A stretch of DNA of 64,000 nt, taken from NCBI RefSeq assembly GCF_001591645.1, contig NZ_BCVH01000016.1:1-64000 (forward strand), in the 5' to 3' direction. A program made the translations under genes and the position numbers. This document shows, one piece after another, positions 9,371 to 19,477 of this stretch; the stretch's first letter is position 1, and each line of letters starts with the position of its first letter. Below the pieces are notes generated by a model. That model had not been told where the DNA came from. It did not search any database and saw only the letters and a list, made by a program, of their open reading frames with translations. The stretch comes from Robertmurraya korlensis NBRC 107688 (lineage in GTDB: Bacteria; Bacillota; Bacilli; Bacillales; Cytobacillaceae).

Positions 9371-10578
9371 TACCTGCTCACCTCCGAAAATACATCAGAA
9401 AAATGTCCTTCATGAACAAGAACAACACGAACTCCTCTTGCATTCGCTGAACCTTTCAATGATATATCTAACTGATTCAAGGACTCACCTTGATTCTTCA
9501 CCAAGTAAATAGTCACTGCCCCTTTTTTCCCAGAGAAAAAGCTCGCCTTCTCTATTAGAGGCTTCGTTAATTTCGAGGTCACAAGTATAAAAGAGGCATT
9601 TTGATTTCCAAGAAAGCTCTCTCCTCCTAGCACTCGGTCAAGGGATACTTGACAATCCGCTTTAATTTTAGCCAGATGATAAAAAAGACTTTGCTGGTGA
9701 TCTTCCCCACTGCGAACAGGGAAGAAATGCCGATCCTTACTTAACGTCAATAGACCCACTTGCGCCCCTTTACGAAGGATCCCCTTAACTAAGGATGCAG
9801 TAAAGGAAACAATGGTTTCAAACTCTTCAGTCTTTGTACAATCCATAATAAGACAAATATCATGTGATTGGCGCTGTTCAAATTCCTTCGTCATCAGATC
9901 ATTCCGCTTCGCACTAGCCTTCCAGTTAATCCATGAGAACTTATCTCCCGGCTGATATTCCCTAAGCCCAATCGCCATCGTTGTATCTCGTTGAACTCTT
10001 TCTTTCGATGCGGTCATTCCTTGGTCAAACTGATTGGAATGCGGACGATAAATAAGTTCCTCCATTTGAGGATAAACAATGAACCGATCGGTTGTATCAA
10101 ATTCTACTTGTCTCTCTATTAAACCTAAAGGATCTCCAAGCTTTAGACGAACACACTCAAAAACATGTTCCCCTCGGGGTACCTGCTGGACCTCGTATTC
10201 AAACGTAAGCTGTTTTTTAAATCCCGGAAATAAAAGCACTTTTGCTTTTTGATTACTCCCACGAAGCTGTTCACTTAATCGATCCTCTGCAATAAGATAA
10301 AACAGCGGAAAGGAATTGGTTCTAGTCAAATGAATTTTGACCTTTAAGGTTTCACCTGCACTGTATTCCAACCTTGATAACTCTCTACTAATATTGAATG
10401 TTCGAGTCGAATATAAAGACAAGAAAAGACCGTACAAAGCAAAAGGAACAAAGCTATAAAATAAAAACCAACTAACAAACCCACCTTGGAACATCGCATA
10501 TGAAAAGGTTACTGCGATTAGAAATAGAAGAATGATGAGTTTCCAAATATGTTGTATTGATAGAAAAACCTGTCTCAT
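9370..10578 (-). CDS. yeaD: DUF58 domain protein (YeaD family)
   Basis: The 402-residue protein has two N-terminal membrane helices (about 12-50) and a DUF58 domain around 190-260. The DUF58 domain holds the signature REYQPGDKFSWINWKASAKR, followed by a VWA-like fold with LIMDCTKTEEF. DUF58 proteins are usual partners of MoxR AAA+ ATPases and are thought to assist assembly or maturation of membrane complexes. It is coupled by one-base overlaps to yeaC upstream and yebA downstream, so the three are very probably co-translated. Confidence 0.88.
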   Translation of the reverse strand: MRQVFLSIQHIWKLIILLFLIAVTFSYAMFQGGFVSWFLFYSFVPFALYGLFLSLYSTRTFNISRELSRLEYSAGETLKVKIHLTRTNSFPLFYLIAEDRLSEQLRGSNQKAKVLLFPGFKKQLTFEYEVQQVPRGEHVFECVRLKLGDPLGLIERQVEFDTTDRFIVYPQMEELIYRPHSNQFDQGMTASKERVQRDTTMAIGLREYQPGDKFSWINWKASAKRNDLMTKEFEQRQSHDICLIMDCTKTEEFETIVSFTASLVKGILRKGAQVGLLTLSKDRHFFPVRSGEDHQQSLFYHLAKIKADCQVSLDRVLGGESFLGNQNASFILVTSKLTKPLIEKASFFSGKKGAVTIYLVKNQGESLNQLDISLKGSANARGVRVVLVHEGHFSDVFSEVSR

Positions 10579-11528
10579 TACTTCACAAGCCTTTTGACAG
10601 GAACTGGTACTCTTTCCACCACTCGAGCCATAACATCCTCTGCTGTGATCCCCTCGAATTTCGCTTCTGACTTTAAAATAATCCGATGCGCGAGTACATA
10701 TGGGGCAAGATACTGAACATCATCAGGCAACACGTAATCACGGTTATGCATATATGCATAAGCCTGCGCTGCTTTCATAAGACCGATCGACCCACGCGGA
10801 CTTGCTCCTAGATACACACTACTATGAGTTCTTGTACGATGAGAAATATCCACGATATAGCGCTTAATTGTATCATCCACTATTACATTTTGGATTTCTT
10901 CCTGTAGCTCCCTTAGCTCCTCTAGGTCAATCACAGGCTGTAGTTCGGCTATCGGGGATCTCTTTTCCGCCCGAGAAAGGACTTCCATTTCCTCATCTAG
11001 ATCTGGGTATCCCATTCTCATTTTTAAAAGAAATCGGTCAAGCTGAGCTTCAGGCAGTGGATACGTACCCTCGTACTCAATTGGATTTTGCGTGGCCATA
11101 ACAAAAAATGGACGATCAAGCTTATGTGTAACTCCATCAATGGTTACACTGCTTTCTTCCATCCCCTCCAACAGGGCTGATTGTGTCTTTGGACTCGTTC
11201 GGTTAATCTCATCAGCGAGTATAATATTCCCCATAATGGGACCTGGTCGAAATTGAAATTCCAATTCTTTCGGATTATATATTGATACACCTGTAACATC
11301 GGATGGAAGAAGATCTGGAGTAAACTGAATCCGACGAAACTCTGCACTTACAGACCTTGCCAACGCACGGACCATCATCGTTTTTCCTACACCTGGCACA
11401 TCCTCTAGTAACACATGCCCTTCAGCTAATAGTGCCACTAAGCTTAGCTCCGCAACATTTCTTTTCCCAATCATTACTTTTTCTATATTTTGAAGAATTC
11501 GGTTAATCAACGGATTCATCTGACTCAC
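10578..11528 (-). CDS. yeaC: MoxR-family AAA+ ATPase (YeaC)
   Basis: Cytoplasmic AAA+ ATPase of the MoxR family. Visible motifs are Walker A GVGKTMM (near 47), Walker B ILADEINR (near 108), sensor 1 ATQNPIEYEGTYPLPEAQLD and the C-terminal lid domain. MoxR proteins act as chaperone-like partners of DUF58/VWA proteins, here yeaD. I take GTG at 11528 as the start because AGGAGG (11538-11543) lies nine bases upstream. TTG at 11537 touches the ribosome binding site and ATG at 11519 is 18 bases away. Confidence 0.9.
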   Translation of the reverse strand: MSQMNPLINRILQNIEKVMIGKRNVAELSLVALLAEGHVLLEDVPGVGKTMMVRALARSVSAEFRRIQFTPDLLPSDVTGVSIYNPKELEFQFRPGPIMGNIILADEINRTSPKTQSALLEGMEESSVTIDGVTHKLDRPFFVMATQNPIEYEGTYPLPEAQLDRFLLKMRMGYPDLDEEMEVLSRAEKRSPIAELQPVIDLEELRELQEEIQNVIVDDTIKRYIVDISHRTRTHSSVYLGASPRGSIGLMKAAQAYAYMHNRDYVLPDDVQYLAPYVLAHRIILKSEAKFEGITAEDVMARVVERVPVPVKRLVK

Positions 11529-11820
11529 TACTAACAACCTCCTGAATAGTTACCTAAAAAATTTCATACCTTTTACACATATTCGCTATCTATTTGTCAA
11601 TTTCCTGTAAAAAACAAATATTATTGATAGATTTACCCCTTTTTAAGTAGACGTTTCTACTTTGACAGAAGTTTCGACTACAAAACAATTGGAAAACATT
11701 GATAAACTTCTAGAAAAAAAGTTTGTCAAAAAAATATAACAATTTGTTAAAGCATTTTTCTATGAAATCCTTTACAATATAGATGTGTAAATCTTTTGCT
11801 TATTTTTTTACTGTTTTTGT

Positions 11821-11834
11821 GCAATCGTTTGCGC
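11821..11834 (+). promoter_or_regulatory. LacI/GalR-family operator upstream of the phosphorylase gene
   Basis: GCAATCGTTTGC is a near-perfect palindrome with the central CG typical of LacI-family (MalR- or CcpA-like) sites, 27 bases before the phosphorylase start. The rest of the 333-base gap (11529-11861) is AT-rich and shows no clear promoter or coding frame. No LacI-type regulator is encoded in the window. Confidence 0.55.
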
Positions 11835-11861
11835 AATTAAAATATTTTTTGAGGTGATTAC

Positions 11862-14156
11862 ATGAAAAGATTATTTAGCATCGATCCATGGAAAATCGTT
11901 GAAACAAATGTAAACAAGGAAGATTTTCGTCTAGCCGAAAGCATGATGAGCCTTGGTAACGGTCATATGGGAATGCGTGGAAATTTTGAAGAAACGTATA
12001 CAGGAGACTTCCACCGCGGTTCCTACATTGCTGGAGTTTGGTTTCCAGATAAAACGAGAGTTGGTTGGTGGAAAAACGGGTACCCCCATTACTTTGGGAA
12101 GGTGATTAACTCCATCAACTATATCGGTATCCGAGTACTAATCGATGGTGAAGAAATGGATTGTTATCAAAACCAAGTAACGTGCTTTTATCGAGAGCTA
12201 GACATGCAACATGGTGTGTTAACTCGTCGCTTTACAGTAACGCAGAGTGGCAAAGAAACAGATGTGGAGGTTGTTCGTTTTCTATCAATTAGGAATCCTG
12301 AGCTTGCTGTCATTAAGTACCAGGTTACCCCGAAAAACTATTCAGGTACTGTGACTTTCATCCCCTACTTAGATGGAGATGTGAGAAATGAAGACTCCAA
12401 CTATGAGGAAGATTTTTGGTTAGAGGTCAAGAGAGGAGTTACTAACAGCAATGGTCATTTAGTAATGAAAACGAAGGATAATCCTTTTGGTACTCCTACC
12501 TTCCAAGTAGCTGCTAGCATGCGTCTTGAGGTAGATGGAGAAGTTTTGGCTCATTCTACAGATGAGCGTGAAGAATACGTTGAAAATACGATTGCGGTTC
12601 AAGCAAGTGAGAATACACCTGTTTCATTGATTAAGTATGTCGCTGTTACAACAGATAGAGATTATGAGGCTGCAGAATTAGTAACGAAGGCGGATGAAGT
12701 ACTTACACACTCTGTTGAAAAGGGCTATGATTCCCTTCTTCAGGAGCATAAGAAAGCGTGGCTTAAGCGCTGGAGCATTGCTGATATCGAAATCAACGGA
12801 GATGACGAAGCTCAGCAAGGGATCCGATTCAATTTGTTCCAATTGTTCAGTACCTACTATGGTGAAGATGCACGTTTGAATATCGGACCAAAAGGATTTA
12901 CTGGTGAAAAATATGGTGGTGCTACGTATTGGGATACAGAAGCATATGCTTTACCACTCTATTTATCTACAGCCAACCCAGAGGTAGCTCGCAATCTACT
13001 AGTTTATCGTCATAATCAGCTTGATGGTGCTTATCATAACGCGCAGCAGCAAGGCCTAAAGGGCGCCCTCTACCCAATGGTTACCTTTAACGGCATTGAG
13101 AGCCATAACGAGTGGGAAATTACGTTTGAGGAGATCCACCGAAACGGAGCGATTGCCTACGCCATCTATAACTATGTCAATTACACGGGTGATAAATCCT
13201 ATTGGAACGAGTATGGAATTGACGTACTTACAGGGATTTCAAGATTTTGGGCAGACCGTGTTCATTTTCATAAAAAGAAAAATGTCTACATGATGCATGG
13301 CGTAACCGGTCCAAATGAGTATGAAAATAATGTAAATAATAACTGGTACACCAATACAATCGCTCGTTGGACCCTTCGATATACATTAGAAGTAATTACG
13401 GAGCTTAATGCAAGCGGGCATGAAAAGCGTATATCCGACCTTCAAATTACTGATGAAGAAATCTCAAAATGGCAGGAGATCATTGACAAAATGTACCTTC
13501 CATACGATGAGGAGCTTGACGTCTTTGTTCAGCACGACACGTTCCTTGATAAAGACTTGAAAACTGTTAACGAGTTAGCACCAGAGGATCGTCCGTTAAA
13601 TCAAAAATGGTCATGGGATAAAATCTTAAGAAGCTGCTTTATCAAACAAGCAGACGTTCTTCAAGGCTTATACTTTTTAAATCACGAGTATTCATATGAA
13701 GAAAAAGAAAGAAACTTTAATTTCTATGAGCCAATGACAGTTCATGAATCCTCTCTTTCCCCGTCCATCCATGCGATCCTAGGAGCAGAGCTTGGAAAAG
13801 AGGAAAAGGCTTACGAGATGTACCATCGTACGGCTCGTCTGGATTTAGATAACTACAATAACGACACAGAAGACGGTCTTCATATTACCAGTATGACAGG
13901 CGCTTGGCTTGCCATCGTTCAAGGTTTTGCAGGCATGAGAACCGCCCATGAAACTCTTTCGTTTGCACCATTTGTTCCAAAATCATGGAATTCGTATTCC
14001 TTTAAAATCGTCTATCGTGACCATCTGTTAAATATCCATGTTTCAAAAGATGGTGTGACGATTTCTCAAGAAGGACCAGAATTGTCAATTAAGCTATATG
14101 CCGAGGAACTTGTGTTACCAGAAAACGGAACGAAGACCGTTGCTCTTAAAAAATAA
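11862..14156 (+). CDS. Glycoside hydrolase family 65 phosphorylase (probable maltose phosphorylase)
   Basis: The 764-residue protein has the full GH65 layout: an N-terminal beta-sandwich (about 1-270), an (alpha/alpha)6 barrel (about 320-640) and a small C-terminal beta-domain. The predicted catalytic acid is Glu486 in [16 protein letters not shown], and the phosphate-binding region is [11 protein letters not shown] near 630. Such enzymes split a glucose disaccharide with phosphate into beta-glucose-1-phosphate and glucose. Sequence resembles maltose phosphorylases (YvdK/MapA) most, but kojibiose, nigerose or trehalose phosphorylase cannot be excluded by eye. GAGGTG lies seven bases before the ATG. 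The next gene supplies the beta-phosphoglucomutase needed to use the product. Confidence 0.88.
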   Translation: MKRLFSIDPWKIVETNVNKEDFRLAESMMSLGNGHMGMRGNFEETYTGDFHRGSYIAGVWFPDKTRVGWWKNGYPHYFGKVINSINYIGIRVLIDGEEMDCYQNQVTCFYRELDMQHGVLTRRFTVTQSGKETDVEVVRFLSIRNPELAVIKYQVTPKNYSGTVTFIPYLDGDVRNEDSNYEEDFWLEVKRGVTNSNGHLVMKTKDNPFGTPTFQVAASMRLEVDGEVLAHSTDEREEYVENTIAVQASENTPVSLIKYVAVTTDRDYEAAELVTKADEVLTHSVEKGYDSLLQEHKKAWLKRWSIADIEINGDDEAQQGIRFNLFQLFSTYYGEDARLNIGPKGFTGEKYGGATYWDTEAYALPLYLSTANPEVARNLLVYRHNQLDGAYHNAQQQGLKGALYPMVTFNGIESHNEWEITFEEIHRNGAIAYAIYNYVNYTGDKSYWNEYGIDVLTGISRFWADRVHFHKKKNVYMMHGVTGPNEYENNVNNNWYTNTIARWTLRYTLEVITELNASGHEKRISDLQITDEEISKWQEIIDKMYLPYDEELDVFVQHDTFLDKDLKTVNELAPEDRPLNQKWSWDKILRSCFIKQADVLQGLYFLNHEYSYEEKERNFNFYEPMTVHESSLSPSIHAILGAELGKEEKAYEMYHRTARLDLDNYNNDTEDGLHITSMTGAWLAIVQGFAGMRTAHETLSFAPFVPKSWNSYSFKIVYRDHLLNIHVSKDGVTISQEGPELSIKLYAEELVLPENGTKTVALKK

Positions 14157-14162
14157 AGAAGG

Positions 14163-14191
14163 AAGGGGCTTGGTTACCTTGCCCCCTTTTC
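14163..14191 (+). terminator. Hairpin between phosphorylase and pgmB
   Basis: AAGGGGC and GCCCCCTT pair across an eleven-base loop and are followed by TTCTG. The short U-run suggests partial termination or mRNA 3'-end protection, allowing lower pgmB expression from the same transcript. Confidence 0.5.
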
Positions 14192-14207
14192 TGTAGGGAG
14201 AGATTTT

Positions 14208-14882
14208 ATGAAATTAGAAGCATTTATTTTTGACCTTGACGGTGTAATCACCGACACCGCTGAGTATCATTTTTTAGCATGGCAGGCACTTGCCAATGAT
14301 ATGGGAATCACCTTTACCCGTGAAGATAACGAACTGTTAAAAGGTATATCACGGATGGAATCACTGGAGAAAATCCTTGAAATCGGCGAACGTTCAAGTG
14401 ATTTTTCAGAGGCTGAAAAAGAAGCACTTGCTTCAAAGAAAAATGATCATTATTTAACGCTTATTACGAAAATTAGCCCGTCTGACATCCTACCTGGGAT
14501 CAAGGAATTACTGACTGCGATTAAGGCAAACGGACTAAAGCTAGGGCTAGCTTCAGCGAGTAAAAATGCCTTTACCGTGATGGATTCACTTGAACTAAAA
14601 GATGACTTTGATGTTATCGTCGATGCCAAAACGATTACAAACGGAAAACCAGATCCTGAAGTGTTTTTAACAGCAGCCAAGCTACTCGGAGTTAGCCCTG
14701 CAAACTGCATTGGCGTCGAGGATGCTGTTGCAGGTGTGGAAGCGATTAAGTCTGCGGGCATGTATGCTGTAGCTATTGGGGCTGGTGAATCCTTTCCTTT
14801 AGCGGATGTGGTCTATAGTGAGACAGGGGAGCTTTCTTTTGCAAAGATTAAGGGGCTTTTTGAAAAAGAAAAGGGCATTTAA
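14208..14882 (+). CDS. pgmB: Beta-phosphoglucomutase
   Basis: HAD-superfamily enzyme that interconverts beta-glucose-1-phosphate and glucose-6-phosphate. The 224-residue sequence has motif I FDLDGVITDTAEYHF (nucleophile Asp9, acid Asp11), the cap domain with the GISRMESLEKIL signature, motif II LASASKN, the motif III lysine region (GKPDPEVF) and motif IV GVEDAVAGVEA. Length and motifs are typical of PgmB. The ribosome binding site is GGGAGAG seven bases upstream. It lies 51 bases behind the GH65 phosphorylase, so the pair turns a disaccharide into glucose plus glucose-6-phosphate at low ATP cost. Confidence 0.94.
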   Translation: MKLEAFIFDLDGVITDTAEYHFLAWQALANDMGITFTREDNELLKGISRMESLEKILEIGERSSDFSEAEKEALASKKNDHYLTLITKISPSDILPGIKELLTAIKANGLKLGLASASKNAFTVMDSLELKDDFDVIVDAKTITNGKPDPEVFLTAAKLLGVSPANCIGVEDAVAGVEAIKSAGMYAVAIGAGESFPLADVVYSETGELSFAKIKGLFEKEKGI

Positions 14883-14942
14883 GCTCTTTTGAGAAGGGAA
14901 TGCACCTACATTCGGAGTGTTTGCTCTACTAATTTCTGATAT

Positions 14943-15078
14943 ACTTGCGATTTTTTAGAGTTATTTGCTATTTTTAAAATTTATTTGCGATTCTAAAAAT
15001 ATATTTGCGATTCGCTAAACTTACTTGCGATTAATAAAACTTATTTGCGATTCGCCAGACTTACTTGCGATTCCACAT
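14943..15078. repeat. Seven-unit 20-bp tandem array with core TTGCGATT
   Basis: The octamer TTGCGATT starts at 14945, 14965 (one change, TTGCTATT), 14985, 15005, 15025, 15045 and 15065, exactly every 20 bases. The 12 bases between cores are AT-rich and loosely share the form NNNNNAACTTAY. The array lies between the convergent pgmB and the large nuclease gene and directly abuts their shared terminator. The period is not a multiple of three and no long frame crosses it. Confidence 0.9.
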
Positions 15079-15081
15079 CAA

Positions 15082-15117
15082 AAGGCAGGTTGCCCAACAG
15101 CAACCTGCCTTCTTTAT
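15082..15117 (-). terminator. Bidirectional terminator between pgmB and the secreted nuclease gene
   Basis: AAGGCAGGTTGC (15082-15093) pairs perfectly with GCAACCTGCCTT (15100-15111) around a six-base loop. It is placed to end the leftward nuclease transcript and probably pgmB as well. Confidence 0.8.
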
Positions 15118-15120
15118 TAA

Positions 15121-18100
15121 TTACTTCTCGCTTTTCTTTAATACATCTACAGTAGTTACTTTGCTAACATTTCCAGCGGCATCGGTTGCTGTTACGGTTA
15201 AAACGTTCTTATGCTTTTGCTTTGGAACGTTCACTGAGAACACTCCGTTACTGTCAGCGACAACCGTACCCAGTTCATCGCCACCCATCATCACTTTAAC
15301 CGTTGCTCCTGTTTCCGTTGTTCCAGTAACTACGGTGTCATTGTGAATGACTGGATTTACGTTTGGCGCGTCAGGCGCAGTCACATCAATAACAGTCACT
15401 ACCGTAGCTTCACTTACATTACCAGCCGCATCGGTTGCCGTTACTGAGACCTCTGTACCAGCTGTTAGCTTCGATATTTCTACGCTAAAGCTTCCATTTT
15501 CTGATGCCATTGCTGTACCAATCACTGTTCCATCAACAGACACGTTAACAATCGCACCAGCTTCTGTTGTTCCAGTGATTTCTGTTGATTGGTCAGTAAT
15601 CTCGTTCACAGCAGGCGCTTCTGGTGCCACTTGATCTGACACTTCTTGAATGATTCTACCTTCAACTACCGGTGAAACAGGATTGTGTTTTTCTAAATAA
15701 GATGTAAATACCTCAAAATCAACAAAGTACAGCTCTGTAATACGACCTTGGTCCTTTGCCGTTTTAAACATGGTGTATCCATCCCCACCATCAGCAGTGA
15801 AGGCATTTGTCGCTACGCGGTACGTTTTATCCACCTGCAGCTCTTCATATCCATTAGCCGTCATCGCTTCCACATACCATACTCGCTCACCCACTGGCTT
15901 AGCAGCGTCATACTTGAATTTCAGACCGGCTACTTGCATGAAAGCCCCTTGCCCAACATTACTCACGCTGTGCTCTAACGCACCAAGAATTTCTGCTCCC
16001 GTTAAATCAAGTGTGACTAGGTTGTTTCCAAACGGTAATACCGTTAATACTTCACCAAGAGTGATATCCCCTGTATCAATAGAGGCACGGATTCCTCCAC
16101 CATTTTGCATCGCAATATACGTTGGAATGAATTCATTCGCTTTTGCTACCATTCCATCTGTAATTAAGTTTCCTAGATTTGTTTCCTTGCTACGTACATC
16201 ATCACGTACACCATTTAACACAACAGATGTGCTACCTACTACTTGCTTTTGAAGCTCTGTTAAAGGTACTTTATACTCCTCTACCTTCGCCTTTGCAGCA
16301 GCATTCTCTGCATACTTACTTAAATCCTTCAATTCACCAGCGTAATCTGCGATGACACCATTTTCATCAAAAGTTACGTCCAGTACACCTAGGTATTTCA
16401 AATATTCATTGGCTTGAACAATTAACGTTGGCTCTTCTTTTTCAATAACAACTGGCTCTGTTAGGGTGGTATGAGAATGCCCACCAACGATGACATCAAT
16501 TCCATCCACTTGACCAGCTAGCTCAACGTCTGGCTGATAGCCTAAATGTGAGAGTCCAATAATCTTATCTACACCTTGCGCTTCAAGCATTCCTACGGTT
16601 TCATTTGCTTTTTTAACAGCATCTTCAAAAACAACATGGTCACCAGGATTCGCTAGGAATGCGGTATCCTCCGTTGTTAATCCAAAAATACCTACCTCTT
16701 CCCCATCTACTTGTTTAATAATCGCTGGGAAAATCTCACCTTTCTCATTTGTTCCACCGATTGAATTATTGAACAAAGGTCCTAGATCAGGATCATTTGC
16801 CATGTTCACGTTGGTAGAAACGATTGGGAACTCCGCTTGTTTGATAAAGTTTGCTAGAGTAGCAGAATCCTTATCAAACTCATGATTCCCTAGAGTCATG
16901 GCATCAAAACCTAACTGATTCATAAAATACAAGTCGGCTAGACCTAGATATTGTCTAAAATACAAAGTTCCTGAGAACACATCCCCTGCATTCAGCAATA
17001 AACTATTTTCCTTCTGAGCACGCAGCTCATTCACTGCCGTAATAAGTCGAGGGAACTGCTCCACATACGCATGTGTATCGTTTGTATGAAGAAGTGACAG
17101 AGTGAATGGTCCTTCTTCCACTGCTAAATCTAACTGAGCCACTAATGCATCATGGTCACTAGCACGTCCATGGTCTTCCATATAAGGAGAGTTAAAGTTC
17201 ACGATGTCTAGCTCAGCTGCTTCAGCTAAATTATTTGTTACTAAAATATGATCGAGGACTTGTGCATTTCCTTGGTAGTTATACGTGTATCTCTCTGATA
17301 CAGGTAATGTTTCTACTAAGTTTGTTAAATCATCACCTTTTAAAGCAGCAAGTGGTGCTGAGAATTCAAAATCGTTTAAGTCTCCTAATACAACTACATT
17401 AGCATCCTTGTTCTTTTCTTTGATATCAGAGACAAAATTATTTACGATAGTTGCGATTTCTACACGTTGGGCTTCACTCTCAAGGTATGGTGGTTGATTT
17501 TTCCCGAATAGTGGTTGGTCTCCACCTTTTGAATTGAAGTGATTGTTGATCACAATAACCTCTTCGCCTTGGAACGTAAACTCCGCAGCTAGTGGCTTAC
17601 GGCTACTATTGAAGGCCGAGTTTGTTGGGTCAACACGGCCCGGGTTTAATGTAAGTGAACCATTTTCATACCCAACCGCTGTTGTCGCATCTCCTTTTGG
17701 TGCCTCATTAAGTTGAACACGGTCAGGATTGTAAAGATAGCCTACGCGAATGTTTCCACCAGGAACTCCACCATCCTTACCGTTTTCAGGAGCGATTTCT
17801 GTCCATGCATAAGTTGGTCCACCAAAGCTGGCAATCGCATCACTTAATGCTTTGTAGTTCGCGTCTCCTTTGACCACACCGTTGTTGGTTTCTCCACTTT
17901 CATCAAGTACTTCCACGAGACCAATGATATCTGGAGATCCTAAATTCTCAACCATAGATTTTGCTAGCTTATCGCGTTTTGCTGTATCTGATGCTACAAA
18001 GTTTTCGATGTTGTAGCTAGCAACTGTTAGCTTGTCTTCCGCTTGTTCGATTGTCGTTACTTCACTAGTTACCGGGCTTTCCACAAGCTCAGGAAGCTCA

Positions 18101-19299
18101 GCTTCATTTACTAAAATTTTAAAATTACTAAAACTGTAACTCATCACACCAGTAACCGTACCGTTGAAAGAGTCACCCGTTTTTGTTACAAAATCTCGGT
18201 TATTATTGCTTAGTAGAAGGAACATTCTCTCAGGATTTTGTGTTTCTGCCGTAAGAAGCGGTGAACCCTTCTCCGTATAAGCTTTTCCATCCACCTTTCC
18301 AGCAATAACAGGAATTTCCGCGTACTTTTGCGGGCCTGTTACCTGTGGACTTTCAAGTGCCACACGCATTCCTTCCAGGCTTTCATAAAAATCAATTCCG
18401 TCCTCTGAAGGATCAAATTCACTGAATTCATCATTATCTATAACAGAAGTTGGAGGAATCACATCCTTTCCAATCACGATTGGAGCAGGAAGTTCGTTTC
18501 CACTCGAAACCTTTGTAATTTTTCCTGATTGGGCGTTAATTTCGGTCATAGCTAAATCGGTTTGTAGTTTTTCAGAGTACCCATCAAGTACCCATTCTTT
18601 AACAAGTCCTGATACTGTGATACTGTCTCCCACAGAAACACCGTGAGTTGGTTTATACACAAGGATACCCTCTGAAGTTTTAGGATTGTCATCTGAGCTG
18701 GAATCCTGCATGTAGAAGTTGCTTCCATCCACTACCTGAGTAACAATACCAGGTACGTCTACAACATTTTTATCTTTGTAAGGTGAAGTATGTGATTGCC
18801 CTTGAATGTCGCGAATCTTTAAGCCTGTTTCGCCTGTTACAGGGTCTTCTTCATCTGGAGGTGGCGTTGTGCCGTCAAATGACATGGCAGTTGGAGATTT
18901 TAATCCTGGAACGGTGAAATAAGCTTCGAGTGTACCAGTAACATATACCTTTTTCCCGATAATCTCAGGATTCGTTGCTAGTCCAAACTCCGAACGAAAA
19001 CTTGAAGGGAGCTGAACGGGTAATAATTTTGTGGGGTCGTTCTCGGTAGGAGAATCTGCTATCGCTAGATTAAAATCATTTCCAAATGGAGCTTCAAAGT
19101 CATAACTAGCTTTTCCTCCGCTACCACCTGATGTATGCGCTACTATGTAACCCATTACAGTCGCTGTCCCCGTATTATTCGCAATCGCCTCTGCAACCGA
19201 AATTGTCTCAGCTGCTTGTGCACGATAAGGGAGAATCATACTAATTAACATGACAACCATTGTTGTTACCGCAAAAAGCTGTTTTCTAAGCCTCTTCAA
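15121..19299 (-). CDS. Secreted multidomain nuclease/5'-nucleotidase (YhcR/YfkN-like)
   Basis: The 1392-residue exported protein has a signal peptide (about 1-30, ending YRAQAAE), a DUF6359/OB-like domain and a YhcR-type OB domain (to about 320). An endonuclease/exonuclease/phosphatase domain starts near 422 (LTVASYNIENF). A calcineurin-like 5'-nucleotidase domain follows (HTNDTH near 736, GNHEFD near 803), with its substrate-binding C-terminal domain and two Ig-like repeats of about 80 residues. This suggests degradation of extracellular nucleic acid and nucleotides to nucleoside plus phosphate. It ends in KKSEK with no LPXTG motif, unlike B. subtilis YhcR, so it is probably released. Start: TTG at 19299, eight bases after GAGGAGG; the ATG at 19323 has no site. 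Confidence 0.85.
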   Translation of the reverse strand: MKRLRKQLFAVTTMVVMLISMILPYRAQAAETISVAEAIANNTGTATVMGYIVAHTSGGSGGKASYDFEAPFGNDFNLAIADSPTENDPTKLLPVQLPSSFRSEFGLATNPEIIGKKVYVTGTLEAYFTVPGLKSPTAMSFDGTTPPPDEEDPVTGETGLKIRDIQGQSHTSPYKDKNVVDVPGIVTQVVDGSNFYMQDSSSDDNPKTSEGILVYKPTHGVSVGDSITVSGLVKEWVLDGYSEKLQTDLAMTEINAQSGKITKVSSGNELPAPIVIGKDVIPPTSVIDNDEFSEFDPSEDGIDFYESLEGMRVALESPQVTGPQKYAEIPVIAGKVDGKAYTEKGSPLLTAETQNPERMFLLLSNNNRDFVTKTGDSFNGTVTGVMSYSFSNFKILVNEAELPELVESPVTSEVTTIEQAEDKLTVASYNIENFVASDTAKRDKLAKSMVENLGSPDIIGLVEVLDESGETNNGVVKGDANYKALSDAIASFGGPTYAWTEIAPENGKDGGVPGGNIRVGYLYNPDRVQLNEAPKGDATTAVGYENGSLTLNPGRVDPTNSAFNSSRKPLAAEFTFQGEEVIVINNHFNSKGGDQPLFGKNQPPYLESEAQRVEIATIVNNFVSDIKEKNKDANVVVLGDLNDFEFSAPLAALKGDDLTNLVETLPVSERYTYNYQGNAQVLDHILVTNNLAEAAELDIVNFNSPYMEDHGRASDHDALVAQLDLAVEEGPFTLSLLHTNDTHAYVEQFPRLITAVNELRAQKENSLLLNAGDVFSGTLYFRQYLGLADLYFMNQLGFDAMTLGNHEFDKDSATLANFIKQAEFPIVSTNVNMANDPDLGPLFNNSIGGTNEKGEIFPAIIKQVDGEEVGIFGLTTEDTAFLANPGDHVVFEDAVKKANETVGMLEAQGVDKIIGLSHLGYQPDVELAGQVDGIDVIVGGHSHTTLTEPVVIEKEEPTLIVQANEYLKYLGVLDVTFDENGVIADYAGELKDLSKYAENAAAKAKVEEYKVPLTELQKQVVGSTSVVLNGVRDDVRSKETNLGNLITDGMVAKANEFIPTYIAMQNGGGIRASIDTGDITLGEVLTVLPFGNNLVTLDLTGAEILGALEHSVSNVGQGAFMQVAGLKFKYDAAKPVGERVWYVEAMTANGYEELQVDKTYRVATNAFTADGGDGYTMFKTAKDQGRITELYFVDFEVFTSYLEKHNPVSPVVEGRIIQEVSDQVAPEAPAVNEITDQSTEITGTTEAGAIVNVSVDGTVIGTAMASENGSFSVEISKLTAGTEVSVTATDAAGNVSEATVVTVIDVTAPDAPNVNPVIHNDTVVTGTTETGATVKVMMGGDELGTVVADSNGVFSVNVPKQKHKNVLTVTATDAAGNVSKVTTVDVLKKSEK

Positions 19300-19458
19300 G
19301 TGTGTTCCTCCTCTAAATCTCATTTATAGTTGACCTCAATATGTACTTCCAACTAATTTGTCCTCCAAATCAGCAGTTTTATATTTCCTCCTTTCTCTTG
19401 GAAGGAAGTACTTGAGGCATTACTATCAACATACCATTTCCCTTTGTTCTTTCGTTCT

Positions 19459-19477
19459 TTTTAACGAAATTTTAACT
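19459..19477 (-). promoter_or_regulatory. Possible PhoP box upstream of the nuclease gene
   Basis: On the coding strand two TTAAAA hexamers (59-64 and 70-75 of the 19400 block) are spaced exactly 11 bases, the pattern of PhoP direct repeats (consensus TTAACA). It lies about 160 bases before the start. A phosphate-starvation link would suit an extracellular nucleotidase. Two half-sites is a weak match in such AT-rich DNA. Confidence 0.3.

Noticed and set aside
14943-15078. CRISPR array
   Set aside because: The repeat core is only eight bases and the spacers 12, far shorter than CRISPR units, and no cas genes are present.
15065-16252. Several plus-strand ORFs opposite the large nuclease gene
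   Set aside because: They are antisense shadows of a long coding frame with clear domains and have no ribosome binding sites.
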